A stretch of 64,000 bases of DNA from Amnibacterium kyonggiense (GTDB taxonomy: Bacteria > Actinomycetota > Actinomycetes > Actinomycetales > Microbacteriaceae). Below are positions 49,458 to 58,058 of the stretch, one piece after another (the stretch's first letter is position 1; each line of letters opens with the position of its first letter). The position numbers and the translations under genes were made by a program. The DNA lies in assembly GCF_004364555.1 (NCBI RefSeq), contig NZ_SOAM01000002.1:620001-684000 (forward strand), read 5' to 3'. The notes below the pieces were generated by a model. It made no database searches and was not told the origin of the DNA. It saw only the letters and a program-made list of their open reading frames with translations.

Positions 49458-51116
49458 TCAGCCCAGCACGGCGGTGCGGAGGGTGTCCATCCCCATGCCG
49501 CCCATCAGCAGGACCCGGCGGTGCCACGCCCGCACGTCGAAGGCGGCGCCGGCCCGCCCGGCGGACTCCGCCCGGAGCTCCTCCCAGAGCCGCTGGCCCA
49601 CCTTGTAGGACGGGGCCTGACCCGGCCAGCCGCAGTACCGGTCGACCTCGAACCGGAGGAACGCGTCGTCCATGTGCACGTGGCGCCGCAGCAGGTCGAG
49701 CGCGGCGCCCCTGGTCCAGACGTCCCCCGCCGGGTCGCGCTTGCCGAGGTGGAGGCCGATGTCGACGACGACGCGCGCCGCGCGCATCCGCTGCCCGTCG
49801 AGCATGCCGAGCCGGTCCGGGTCCGCGTCGAGGTGGCCGAGCTCGGCCATCAGCCGCTCCGCGTAGAGCGCCCAGCCCTCCCAGTACCCGGAGGTGCCGG
49901 CGGTGCGGCGCCACGTGTTGAGGGACCGGTTCGTCATCGCGGTCGCGATCTGCAGGTGATGACCGGGGACGCCCTCGTGGTAGACGGTCGAGGTCTCCCG
50001 CCAGGTCGTGAACCGCTCGACGCCGGCGGGCACGGACCACCACATGGCGCCGGGCCGCGAGAAGTCGTCGGACGGCGGCGTGTAGTAGATGACGCCGGAG
50101 CGGGTCGGCGCGATGCGGCACTCGAGGGTGCGCACGGGACCCTCGATCGCGAAGTGGGTCGCGCCGAGCGACTCGATCGCGGCGTCGGAGAGGCGCTGCA
50201 TCCACGCCTGCAGCGCTGCGGTGCCGTCGAGCCGCTGGGCCGGGTCGGCGTCGAGCGCGGCGATGGCGTCCTCGACGGAGCCGCCCGGGACGATGCGGGA
50301 GGCGACCTCCTCCTGCTCCTCGGCCATCCGGGCCAGCTCGGCGAGGCCCCACTCGTAGGTCTCGTCCAGATCGATCGCGGCGCCGAGGAACCGGCGCGAC
50401 TGCAGCGCGTACAGCTCGCGGCCGATCGCGTCCTCCGGCGTCGCCGCCGGGGCGATCTCCTGCTCGAGCGCGGTGCCGAGGCCGCCGTACGCCGCCGCGG
50501 CGGCGATCGCGGCCGACTCGATCGCGGCCGTCAGCGAGGCCGGGACCGCGTCGTGGGCCCCGGCCCGGGCCGCGAGACCCGCGAAGAACCCGTCCGCCGC
50601 GGCGAACTCCGCCGCCTGCGCGGCGGCGAGCCCGACCTGCCGGACGGCGGGCACGACGCCCTCCCGGACGCCTGCACGCAGTCGCTCGAGGTAGCCGTCG
50701 AGCGCGGGGGCGACGCCGCGGAGCCGCCGCTCGATCGCGGCCCAGTCCTCCGCCGTCGCGGTCGGCTCGAGGTCGAAGACGTCGCGCACCGCCTGCACGG
50801 GCGACTCGATGGTGTTCACGTCGCGGAGCGGGAGGCCCGCGTCGCGGCTCTCGATCGACAGCTCGAGCTCGCGCGTCAGGTCCGCCTTCGTGACCCGGTC
50901 CACCTCGTCGGCCGGGGTCGCGGCGGCGAGGCGGCGCAGCACCGACCGCTCGGCCGCGTCGTCGGCGGCGAGGCCGTCGGGCGAGTAGTCGCCGTACCGG
51001 CCCTCCTGCCCGGGGCGGCCGAGGACCACCGCGAGCTCCGGGTGCAGCGCCACGGAGGCGTCCACCCAGTCCTCCGCGATGCGGTCGATCTCGGTCGGGA
51101 CGCGCTCGTCGGTCAC
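49458..51116 (-). CDS. DUF885 family protein (putative metallopeptidase)
   Basis: A 552-residue DUF885 protein. The central motif YHEGVPGHHLQIA provides an HExxxH-like metal site, and GWALYAERLMAELG supplies the downstream Glu of peptidases of this kind. The family is widespread in actinobacteria with little characterised biochemistry; cytosolic peptidase activity is inference. I chose GTG 51116 (VTDERVPTEIDRIAEDWVDAS), which has TACCGT seven bases upstream. Divergent from the glutamine amidotransferase gene. Confidence 0.88.
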   Translation of the reverse strand: MTDERVPTEIDRIAEDWVDASVALHPELAVVLGRPGQEGRYGDYSPDGLAADDAAERSVLRRLAAATPADEVDRVTKADLTRELELSIESRDAGLPLRDVNTIESPVQAVRDVFDLEPTATAEDWAAIERRLRGVAPALDGYLERLRAGVREGVVPAVRQVGLAAAQAAEFAAADGFFAGLAARAGAHDAVPASLTAAIESAAIAAAAAYGGLGTALEQEIAPAATPEDAIGRELYALQSRRFLGAAIDLDETYEWGLAELARMAEEQEEVASRIVPGGSVEDAIAALDADPAQRLDGTAALQAWMQRLSDAAIESLGATHFAIEGPVRTLECRIAPTRSGVIYYTPPSDDFSRPGAMWWSVPAGVERFTTWRETSTVYHEGVPGHHLQIATAMTNRSLNTWRRTAGTSGYWEGWALYAERLMAELGHLDADPDRLGMLDGQRMRAARVVVDIGLHLGKRDPAGDVWTRGAALDLLRRHVHMDDAFLRFEVDRYCGWPGQAPSYKVGQRLWEELRAESAGRAGAAFDVRAWHRRVLLMGGMGMDTLRTAVLG

Positions 51117-51123
51117 GGGCGCG

Positions 51124-51129
51124 ACGGTA
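51124..51129 (-). promoter_or_regulatory. -10 element of the DUF885 gene
   Basis: TACCGT on the minus strand, 7 bases before the GTG at 51116; leaderless spacing. Confidence 0.5.
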
Positions 51130-51280
51130 GCGCGGGCCGCCGATGCGTGCACATGACCTCCCGTGTCGTGCAGCGGCGCGTGTTCACACGCCTGGAACAC
51201 GGGCGGGCGTAGCGTGGAGGCATAGCCCGCCGGCGTCAAGGGTGTCGCTGGACGACATACCGACGTGCGCTGGAGGAGAC

Positions 51281-52102
51281 ATGTGCCGATTGCTCGGTGC
51301 GGCCTCGCCCGCGCCGGCCACGGTCGAGGCCGTGCTCGGCGCCGGGCAGCGACAGGTGTTCGCCGACATGGCGCACCTGCACCGCGACGGCTGGGGAACG
51401 GCCTGGCGGGACCCGGAGGGCGTTGTGCGGCGCCACGTCCGCCACACGAGCGGCGTCGGTGACGCCGAGCTCGAGCAGACCCTCGCGTCGGGGCCGGCGT
51501 CCGCGCGGATCGTGCACCTGCGGCTCGCCACCATGGGCCTCGCCTGCACCCGGGAGAACACCCACCCGTTCGTCGCCGACGGCATGGCCTTCGCGCACAA
51601 CGGCTCGCTCGAGCCGACCGGCCCGGTGGAGCGTCTGATCGGTCCCGAGCAGCGCGCCTCGCTGACCGGGACGACGGACAGCGAGCGCTACTTCGCGGCC
51701 GTCCGCACCGTCGTGGCGAGCGGCGCCTCCGTGTTCGACGCCCTCGTGGACACCGTCGCCGTGCTGCGCGGCGCCTACCCGGACCGCAGCCTGAACGCGC
51801 TGCTCCTCACGCCGACCGAGCTGTTCGCGGTGCATGCGAGCGAGGGCGTGCCGATCCCGCACGGCGTCTTCGCGGCCTCCGGCATCCCGACCGACCTGCT
51901 GCCGCGGCACCACGTCGACGCCTACTACCAGATGCGCACGCGCCGGGGCGAGGACGGCTCGATCCTCTTCGCGTCGAGCGGGCTGGACGTCGCCGGCTGG
52001 GACGCGGTCCCCGCCGAGACCGTGACCCGCGTCGACCTCGCCACCCTGACGACGGAGACCGTGCCGCTCAGCGCGGCGACGCCGACCCGCCTCGTCGCCT
52101 GA
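51281..52102 (+). CDS. Class II glutamine amidotransferase (YafJ/EgtC-like)
   Basis: A 273-residue N-terminal-nucleophile glutamine amidotransferase. The mature nucleophile Cys2 follows the initiator Met (MCRLLGAA); HRDGWGTAW, HLRLAT, ENTHPF and AHNGSLE make the glutaminase site. It has no synthetase domain, so ammonia would pass to a separate partner or the enzyme acts as an amidohydrolase like EgtC. No ergothioneine genes are adjacent. ATG start with TGGAGGAG 4 bases upstream. A very strong terminator separates it from the PTS genes. Confidence 0.88.
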   Translation: MCRLLGAASPAPATVEAVLGAGQRQVFADMAHLHRDGWGTAWRDPEGVVRRHVRHTSGVGDAELEQTLASGPASARIVHLRLATMGLACTRENTHPFVADGMAFAHNGSLEPTGPVERLIGPEQRASLTGTTDSERYFAAVRTVVASGASVFDALVDTVAVLRGAYPDRSLNALLLTPTELFAVHASEGVPIPHGVFAASGIPTDLLPRHHVDAYYQMRTRRGEDGSILFASSGLDVAGWDAVPAETVTRVDLATLTTETVPLSAATPTRLVA

Positions 52103-52111
52103 CCCGCTTCC

Positions 52112-52163
52112 CCGGCACGACGAAGGGCCCCGCGGACGCCCGCGGGGCCCTTCGTCGTGCCGG
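52112..52163. terminator. Strong bidirectional terminator between the amidotransferase and HPr genes
   Basis: A 24-bp perfect stem with a 4-base loop (ACGC), seven bases from the HPr stop. Its foot contains ACGACGAAGG, shared with two other terminators. Confidence 0.9.
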
Positions 52164-52169
52164 TGTCGG

Positions 52170-52439
52170 CTACTCCTTGTCGAGGTCCGTCGACAGCAGC
52201 TCGACGAGCGAGTCGAGCGCCGCGTCGGCGCCGTCGCCCTCGGCCTTGAGGGTGACCTCCTCGCCGTGGCCGATCCCGAGGGACAGGATCCCGAGGATGC
52301 TGGCGGCGTTGACGCTCTTCCCCGCCTTGGTGGTCAGCGTGACGGGCACGCCGGCCTTCGCCGCCGCCTGGCTGAACAGGGACGCGGGCCGGGCGTGGAG
52401 GCCGACGCTCGACGCGATGGAAACGGTGCGTTCAGGCAT
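52170..52439 (-). CDS. ptsH: PTS phosphocarrier protein HPr
   Basis: An 89-residue HPr that passes phosphate from Enzyme I to PTS IIA domains. The active His15 is in GLHARPAS. The serine region around residue 46 reads KSVNAASILGILSLG, which resembles the regulatory Ser46 site of Gram-positive HPr. ATG start with AAGGAG upstream. It is the last gene of the set IIC-IIB-IIA-HPr; no Enzyme I gene lies within the window. Confidence 0.97.
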   Translation of the reverse strand: MPERTVSIASSVGLHARPASLFSQAAAKAGVPVTLTTKAGKSVNAASILGILSLGIGHGEEVTLKAEGDGADAALDSLVELLSTDLDKE

Positions 52440-52478
52440 GGTGCTCCTTCAGTTCGGTGACCGGGCGCGCGCCCGGGG

Positions 52479-52934
52479 TCAGTCCTCGTCCTCGTCGGGC
52501 GCCAGCAGGGCGTAGACCTGCTCGGCGCTCGTGGCGGTGCGCAGCTGCTCCGCCTTCTCGGGGTCGAGCAGGATCTCGGCCAGCTGGGACAGGAGGGCGA
52601 TGTGCCCGCCGCCCGCTGCGGCGATGCCGACGCAGACGGAGACGGTGTTGCCCTCCCAGTCGACGCCGTCGGGGAAGCGCAGCACGACGAGCGCGTCGTG
52701 CTTGACCGCCTCCTTGCCGGCCAGGGTGCCGTGCGGGATCGCGACGCCCTCTCCGACGAAGGTGGAGACGGTCTCCTCGCGCTGGATCATCGCGTCGACG
52801 TAGGACTCGTCGACGGCGCCGGCGGCGACGAGGGCGGCGCCGCACTGGCGGACCGCGTCGAACCGGTCGGTGGCGGTGCGGTCGAGCAGGATCGACCGCT
52901 CGGCGAGCAGGGACGTGAGCGCGGAGTCGGCCAT
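52479..52934 (-). CDS. PTS mannitol/fructose-type IIA component
   Basis: A 151-residue IIA domain of the mannitol/fructose family. The phospho-accepting His68 is in GEGVAIPHGT. As a separate polypeptide it receives phosphate from HPr and passes it to IIB. ATG start, three bases after the IIB stop; 39 bases before HPr. Confidence 0.93.
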   Translation of the reverse strand: MADSALTSLLAERSILLDRTATDRFDAVRQCGAALVAAGAVDESYVDAMIQREETVSTFVGEGVAIPHGTLAGKEAVKHDALVVLRFPDGVDWEGNTVSVCVGIAAAGGGHIALLSQLAEILLDPEKAEQLRTATSAEQVYALLAPDEDED

Positions 52935-52937
52935 GGG

Positions 52938-53246
52938 TCAGACCTCGACGGTCGAGCCGTCCTGGATCGCCTTGACGATCTTCGCGACCTTCGGGTCGCC
53001 CAGGAACAGCTGGAAGGGGACGACGGGCACGTCGGGCACGACGCCGCGGGCGCGGTCCGCGAGCCCGGCCTGCGTGACGACGACGTCGGCGTCCTGCGGG
53101 ATGTGCGCGACCGGCGAGTGCTCGACGGTGACGCCGTTCTTCTTCAACTGCTTCTTCAGCTGCCCGGCCAGCATCACGCTGCTGCCCATGCCGGCGTCGC
53201 ACGCGACGATCAGCTTCTTGATGCTCGAACCGTCGATGGTCGTCAT
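52938..53246 (-). CDS. PTS mannitol-type IIB component
   Basis: A 102-residue IIB domain. The phospho-cysteine loop ACDAGMGSS is at 15-23 (C16), the mannitol-type P-loop. It passes phosphate to the sugar during uptake through IIC. ATG start. The 109-base gap to IIC contains a strong hairpin. Confidence 0.92.
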   Translation of the reverse strand: MTTIDGSSIKKLIVACDAGMGSSVMLAGQLKKQLKKNGVTVEHSPVAHIPQDADVVVTQAGLADRARGVVPDVPVVPFQLFLGDPKVAKIVKAIQDGSTVEV

Positions 53247-53306
53247 CTGGTGGTGTGCTCCTTCGATCCCGGGTCGTCGCCGACCCTACTTCACGCTTGT
53301 CTAACG

Positions 53307-53341
53307 CACTCAGGGCGGGGGCAATGCCCCCGCCCTGAGTG
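53307..53341 (-). terminator. Intercistronic hairpin between PTS IIC and IIB genes
   Basis: A 16-bp perfect stem CACTCAGGGCGGGGGC with an AAT loop, 14 bases after the IIC stop. No U-tract. It may partly terminate transcription or protect the IIC mRNA end, setting the ratio between membrane and soluble components. Confidence 0.7.
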
Positions 53342-53355
53342 TTCGTACCGGTCTG

Positions 53356-54618
53356 TCAGGCGCCGGCGACGGCGGTCTTGCGACCCTTGTTCGCGGCGTT
53401 CTGCGCGTTGGCCTCGTCGAGGTCCATCGCGACCTTCTCGTTGCGGCCGAAGCCGAGCAGGAGGGAGCCGACGATGAACGAGACGCCCGCCGAGATGATC
53501 ACGCCGATGAGGTTCGGCAGGAGCGTGGCGGGGGCCGACGAGATGATGTAGGCGATGATCGAGCCCGGCGAGGCGACGGCGACGAGGCCGCCGCCGAAGA
53601 GCACGAAGCTCAGCACGCCGATGCCGCCGCCGACGATCGTCGCGATGACGAGGATCGGCTTCATGAGCACGTACGGGAAGTAGATCTCGTGGATGCCGCC
53701 GAGGAAGTGGACGATCATCGCGGACGGCACCGTCGGGCGGACGGCGCGCGGGCCGAAGAGCCACATCGCGACGAGGATGCCGAGGCCCGGGCCGGGGTTC
53801 GACTCGATCATGAACAGGATCGAGGTGTGGCTCGCCGCCGTGGAGGCCTGCTGCGTCGCGAGCGGCACGAGCACGCCGTTGCCGATCGCGTTGTTGAGGA
53901 ACAGGACCTTCGCCGGCTCGACGATGATCGAGATCAGTGGCAGCAGGCTCGCGCTCGTGAGCACGTCTACCAGCCATCCGAGCAGTGACGCGATGAAGTT
54001 CACGATCGGGCCGAGGATGTAGATGCCGAAGATCGCCATCGCGCCGCCGATGATGCCGGCGGAGAAGTTGTCGACGAGCATCTCGAAGCCGGAGGCGAGC
54101 TTGCCGTCGACGAGGCGGTCCCAGAGCTTCAGGATCAGCGCCGTCAGCGGGCCGATGATCAGCGCGCCGAGGAAGTTCGGGCTCAGGTCCGCGATCGAGG
54201 CCGGGGGCTTGAGGGCGGTCTGGTCGGCCGAGAAGGCGATCGGCGCGTACTGCAGGGCGACCGGGGCGACGACGACGCCGACCGTGGCGATCGCGCCGAC
54301 GACGGCGCCGCGCTGGCCGTGGACCTGGCGGCCACCGGTGTAGCCGATGAGGATCGGCAGCAGGAACACGATGATCGGCCCGACGACCACGCTCACCGTC
54401 GAGGCGAAGGCGACGGAGCTGGTGGCCGTGTTCGGGATGGCTCCGGTCGCGCGAGCGATCAGGTTGATCCACCCGTTGGGGATGGTCAGCGCGGTGATGA
54501 GGCCCCAGGCGATGAACGCGCCGAGGTTCGGCATGATCATGCCGGCGAGGAAGGCGCCGAAGCGCTGGACCGCCGCGCGCGGGCCTGTGCCCGTGACGGT
54601 CGGCGAGTATGCGGACAT
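53356..54618 (-). CDS. mtlA: PTS mannitol transporter subunit IIC
   Basis: A 420-residue membrane IIC component with about eight to ten spans. The N-terminus QRFGAFLAGMIMPNLGAFIAWGLITAL and the central NAIGNG and GIHEIYFPYVLMKP segments are typical of mannitol permeases (MtlA). It carries no fused IIB/IIA domains; these are separate genes downstream. Substrate is by similarity only: another hexitol is possible and no mtlD is nearby. I chose ATG 54618 (AAGGA, four bases upstream). The upstream region has a good promoter and nested inverted repeats. Confidence 0.88.
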   Translation of the reverse strand: MSAYSPTVTGTGPRAAVQRFGAFLAGMIMPNLGAFIAWGLITALTIPNGWINLIARATGAIPNTATSSVAFASTVSVVVGPIIVFLLPILIGYTGGRQVHGQRGAVVGAIATVGVVVAPVALQYAPIAFSADQTALKPPASIADLSPNFLGALIIGPLTALILKLWDRLVDGKLASGFEMLVDNFSAGIIGGAMAIFGIYILGPIVNFIASLLGWLVDVLTSASLLPLISIIVEPAKVLFLNNAIGNGVLVPLATQQASTAASHTSILFMIESNPGPGLGILVAMWLFGPRAVRPTVPSAMIVHFLGGIHEIYFPYVLMKPILVIATIVGGGIGVLSFVLFGGGLVAVASPGSIIAYIISSAPATLLPNLIGVIISAGVSFIVGSLLLGFGRNEKVAMDLDEANAQNAANKGRKTAVAGA

Positions 54619-54638
54619 TGTCCTTGTTACCCCTTTGT

Positions 54639-54760
54639 AGCGAGTCCGAGTGTCGGATGCAGCGTGTGCAGCGGTGGCCCTGCCATCAGGACCGACTGCA
54701 TCCAAGCCTCTAACGTTGATGGTGTCAACCACGGCAGCGTCGGACTCGCTCCGCACCCCC
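54639..54760. repeat. Nested inverted repeats around the mtlA promoter
   Basis: Outer pair AGCGAGTCCGA (54639-54649) / TCGGACTCGCT (54750-54760), 11 of 11 matching. Inner pair GGATGCAG (54655-54662) / CTGCATCC (54696-54703), 8 of 8 matching. The inner right arm overlaps the -10 and the outer arms bracket the whole promoter, a layout that suits operators. Confidence 0.5.
54700..54728 (-). promoter_or_regulatory. Promoter of the mannitol-type PTS genes
   Basis: On the minus strand, TTGACA (54723-54728) and TTGGAT (54700-54705) are 17 bases apart, about 80 bases before the mtlA ATG. It is the only textbook -35/-10 pair I found in the window. Confidence 0.7.
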
Positions 54761-54786
54761 ACTCCGGGGCGGGACGGGGGCGTCGA

Positions 54787-57462
54787 TCAGTGCGCGGCGG
54801 CGTCCCAGTCGTGCCCGGTGCCGACCTGGACCTCGAGCGGCACGCGGAGCGTCGCGGCGTCGCGCATGCGCCGCTCGACGATCTCCTCGAGCACCTCCTG
54901 CTCCCCCTCCGCCACCTCGAGCACGAGCTCGTCGTGGACCTGGAGCAGCAGCCGCGAGCGCAGCTCACGCTCCGCCATGTCCCGGCCGACGCCGATCATC
55001 GCGATCTTCATGATGTCGGCCGCGGTCCCCTGGATCGGCGCGTTGAGCGCGGCGCGCTCCGCGTTCCCGCGGAGCACCCGGTTCGGGCTGTTCAGGTCCG
55101 GGAACGGGCGGCGGCGGCCGAAGATCGTCTCGGTGTACCCGTCGACGCGGGCCTGCTCGACGACGTTCCGCAGGTAGTCGCGGACGCCGCCGAAGCGCTC
55201 GAAGTAGCCCTGCATCAGGTCCTCCGCCTCGCGGCGGTCGATGCGCAGCTGCTGCGAGAGGCCGAAGGCGGAGAGCCCGTAGGCGAGCCCGTACGACATC
55301 GCCTTCACCTTCGTCCGCATGAACGGCGTGACCTCCGCGGGCTCGACCCCGAAGACGCGGGAGCCGACGAAGCGGTGCAGGTCCTCGCCCGAGTGGAACG
55401 CCTCGATCAGGCCGGCGTCCTCCGAGAGGTGCGCCATGATCCGCATCTCGATCTGCGAGTAGTCGGCGGTGAGCAGCGTCGGGTACCCCTCCCCCGCCAC
55501 GAAGGCGGCGCGGATGCGCCGGCCCTCCTCCGCCCGGATCGGGATGTTCTGCAGGTTCGGGTCGTTCGAGGAGATCCGGCCCGTGGTCGTGCCCGTCTGC
55601 ACGTACGTGGTGTGGATGCGGCCGTCCGCCGCGATCCCGCGCTGCAGCGTCTCGATGATCTGCCGCAGCTTCGACGCGTCGCGGTGCTGCAGCAGCACGT
55701 CGAGGAACGGGTGCGGGTTCGTCGCCTGCAGGTCGGCGAGCGAGTCGGCATCCGTCGAGTAGCCGGTCTTCGTGCGACGCGTGCCCTTCATTCCGAGCTC
55801 GCCGAAGAGGACCTCCTGGAGCTGCTTCGGCGAACCGAGGTTCAGCTCGTGGCCGACGATCGAGTACGCCTCGTCCGCGAGCTCCGCGATCCGCGTGGAG
55901 AGCTCGGTGTTCAGCGCGTCGAGCGCGAGCGCGTCGATCGCGACGCCGTTCGCCTCCATCCGCGCGAGGACCTCGAGCACCGGCAGCTCGAGGTCGACGA
56001 GCACCTGGAGGGTGCGCTCGTCGAGGCCCTCCCGCAGCACGTGCGCCGAGCGGAGGACGTACCAGGCGTGGGTCGGCGCCGGGCTGCCGCCGGCCACGTC
56101 GGGCACGAGCTGGTTGGGGTCCGCCTCGGGCAGGCGCTCCTGCAGGTAGCGGTCGACGACCTGCGCCAGCGTCTTCTCCTGGCCGCTCGGCCGCAGCAGC
56201 CAGCCGGCGAGGAGCGTGTCGAAGGCGACGCCGCGGAGCAGCAGGCCGCTGGCGGTCAGCGCCTTGAGCTGCGTCTTCGCGTCGTGCAGCAGCTTGGGCG
56301 CCTCCGCGTCCGCGAGCCAGCGCTCGAGGGGGGCGTAGTCCGGGCGGCCGGGCTGCCAGGGCAGGTCGAGCGTCTCCTCCGTGCCGGCCACGCCGATCGA
56401 CACGACGCGGCCGTCCATCGACTCGACCTGGAGGCCGAGGCCGGCGGGGTTCGCCGCCCGCTGGCGGTCGAGCCAGCCCTGCAGCTCCTCGTCGAGCAGC
56501 TGCTGCGGCGCGGGCGCCGGCGGGGCCGCGTCCGCGTCGGCCTCCGCCTCGGGCGCGGAACCGGACACCCCGCCGCCCTCGAGCTTGAGCACGCGGTCGA
56601 GCAGGGTGCGGAACTCGAGCCGCTTGAAGACCGCGCGGACCGCCTCCTCGTCGATCGGACGACGGGCGAGGTCGCCCGGTGCGACCGGCAGCTCGACGTC
56701 GGTGTGCAGGCGGTTGAGCCGGCGGTTGCGGGCGGCGTTCTCCCACTGCTCGCGGAGCTTGTCGCCGACGACGCCCTTCACCTCGTCGCGGTGCTCGAGC
56801 AGGTTCTCGAGCGAGCCGTACTGCTTGATCCACTTGACGGCGGTCTTCTCGCCGACCTTGTCGATGCCCGGCAGGTTGTCGCTCGTCTCGCCGACCAGCG
56901 CGGCGATCTCCGGGTACTGGTACGGCTCGATGCCGTAGCGCTCGTTCACCTTCGCGACGTCGTAGCGGGTCAGCTCGCTGACGCCGCGGACCGACGGGTA
57001 GAGCAGCGTCACGTCCTCGTTGACGAGCTGGATCGAGTCGCGGTCGCCCGAGACGACGAGCACCTCGTAGCCCTGCTCGCGCCCCTGCACGGAGAGCGTC
57101 GCGAGGATGTCGTCCGCCTCGAAGTCCTCCTTCGTGACGGTCGGGACGTTCATGGCCGCGAGGGCCTCCTGCAGCAGCGGCACCTGCCCCTTGAACTCGG
57201 GCGGCGTCTCGGAGCGGGTGCCCTTGTACTCCGGGTACTCGCGGGTGCGGAAGGAGAAGCGCGAGATGTCGAACGCGACCGCGAGGTGGCTCGGCCGCTC
57301 CTTCTGCAGGAGCAGCAGCAGCATCGACAGGAACCCGTGGATGGCGTTCGTGTGCTGGCCGTCGGAGGTCGTGAAGCTGTCGACGGGGAGCGCGTAGAAG
57401 GCGCGGAACGCGAGCGAGTGCCCGTCGACCACGAGCAGCGTCGGTTTCGACGATTCGGGCAT
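54787..57462 (-). CDS. polA: DNA polymerase I
   Basis: An 891-residue Pol I. The N-terminal 5'-3' exonuclease is complete (VVDGHSLAFRAFYAL; FEADDILATL; GDRDSIQLV). The middle 3'-5' proofreading domain has lost its DxE metal residues (VESMDGRVVSIGVA at that place), as is usual in actinobacteria, so it should not proofread. Polymerase motifs are intact: A in DYSQIEMRIMAHLS, B in RTKVKAMSYGLAYGLSAFGLS, C in QVHDELVLE. ATG 57462 has TACGCT six bases upstream. It fills gaps left by UvrABC and removes primers. Confidence 0.97.
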   Translation of the reverse strand: MPESSKPTLLVVDGHSLAFRAFYALPVDSFTTSDGQHTNAIHGFLSMLLLLLQKERPSHLAVAFDISRFSFRTREYPEYKGTRSETPPEFKGQVPLLQEALAAMNVPTVTKEDFEADDILATLSVQGREQGYEVLVVSGDRDSIQLVNEDVTLLYPSVRGVSELTRYDVAKVNERYGIEPYQYPEIAALVGETSDNLPGIDKVGEKTAVKWIKQYGSLENLLEHRDEVKGVVGDKLREQWENAARNRRLNRLHTDVELPVAPGDLARRPIDEEAVRAVFKRLEFRTLLDRVLKLEGGGVSGSAPEAEADADAAPPAPAPQQLLDEELQGWLDRQRAANPAGLGLQVESMDGRVVSIGVAGTEETLDLPWQPGRPDYAPLERWLADAEAPKLLHDAKTQLKALTASGLLLRGVAFDTLLAGWLLRPSGQEKTLAQVVDRYLQERLPEADPNQLVPDVAGGSPAPTHAWYVLRSAHVLREGLDERTLQVLVDLELPVLEVLARMEANGVAIDALALDALNTELSTRIAELADEAYSIVGHELNLGSPKQLQEVLFGELGMKGTRRTKTGYSTDADSLADLQATNPHPFLDVLLQHRDASKLRQIIETLQRGIAADGRIHTTYVQTGTTTGRISSNDPNLQNIPIRAEEGRRIRAAFVAGEGYPTLLTADYSQIEMRIMAHLSEDAGLIEAFHSGEDLHRFVGSRVFGVEPAEVTPFMRTKVKAMSYGLAYGLSAFGLSQQLRIDRREAEDLMQGYFERFGGVRDYLRNVVEQARVDGYTETIFGRRRPFPDLNSPNRVLRGNAERAALNAPIQGTAADIMKIAMIGVGRDMAERELRSRLLLQVHDELVLEVAEGEQEVLEEIVERRMRDAATLRVPLEVQVGTGHDWDAAAH

Positions 57463-57468
57463 GATTCG

Positions 57469-57474
57469 AGCGTA
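57469..57474 (-). promoter_or_regulatory. -10 element of polA
   Basis: TACGCT on the minus strand, 6 bases before the polA ATG; leaderless spacing. Confidence 0.5.
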
Positions 57475-57514
57475 GTGAGCGCAGCCGACGCTCCCCCGAG
57501 CGCCAGGAGGCAGC

Positions 57515-57940
57515 ATGCGGATCCCCGACGGACTCGATCCCGAGCTGGTCGCCCGACTCGTCGAGACGGAGGGCGGCGAGCTCGCGAGGAAGATGGGCAT
57601 CGAGCTGCTCGAGCTGTCCGCGTCGCACTCCGTGGCGCGGATGCCCGTCGAGGGGAACCGCCAGGTGGTCGGGCTGCTCCACGGCGGTGCCCACGTCGTG
57701 CTCGGCGAGAGCCTCGGCAGCCTCTCCTCCGCGATCCACGCCGGGCCGGGACGCTATGCGGTCGGGATCGAGATCAACGCGACGCACAGCCGCTCCGCGA
57801 CGGAGGGCTTCGTCACCGCGACGTGCGAGGCCCTCGTACTGGGCCGCACCCTCTGCACGCACGAGATCGTGATGCGCGACGACGCGGGCTCGCGCCTGAG
57901 CACCGTCCGCATGACGAACATGCTCCGCGACGCGCGCTGA
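57515..57940 (+). CDS. PaaI-family hotdog-fold thioesterase
   Basis: A 141-residue hotdog protein. The active-site segment VVGLLHGGAHVVLGESLGSLSS matches the PaaI/YdiI group (HGG, then the catalytic acid E on the long helix). It would hydrolyse an acyl- or aryl-CoA; related genes beside polA in actinobacteria act on unknown CoA esters. ATG start with AGGAGG four bases upstream. Divergent from polA. A palindrome begins five bases after its stop. Confidence 0.88.
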   Translation: MRIPDGLDPELVARLVETEGGELARKMGIELLELSASHSVARMPVEGNRQVVGLLHGGAHVVLGESLGSLSSAIHAGPGRYAVGIEINATHSRSATEGFVTATCEALVLGRTLCTHEIVMRDDAGSRLSTVRMTNMLRDAR

Positions 57941-57944
57941 GGCG

Positions 57945-58002
57945 TTCGCGTCGCGATCCGTGCCGCATCCGCGCGCTGAATGCGGCACGGATCGCGACGC
58001 GG
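57945..58002. repeat. Palindrome E, left of the nuclease gene
   Basis: A perfect 22-bp stem (57947-57968 with 57980-58001) and an 11-base loop. Its first 22 bases (57945-57966) are identical to the left arm of palindrome F at 58971-58992, on the other side of the gene at 58059-58964. Confidence 0.85.
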
Positions 58003-58058
58003 ATCGCCTGTGGAGGATCCACGACGCGTCCGCCGCGACCTCGGCACGATGTGTGGGC

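Noticed and set aside
51179-51201. CGTGTTC / GAACACG inverted repeat before the glutamine amidotransferase gene
   Set aside because: Seven-base arms with a 9-base spacer are likely by chance in such GC-rich DNA, and there is no regulator to link it to.
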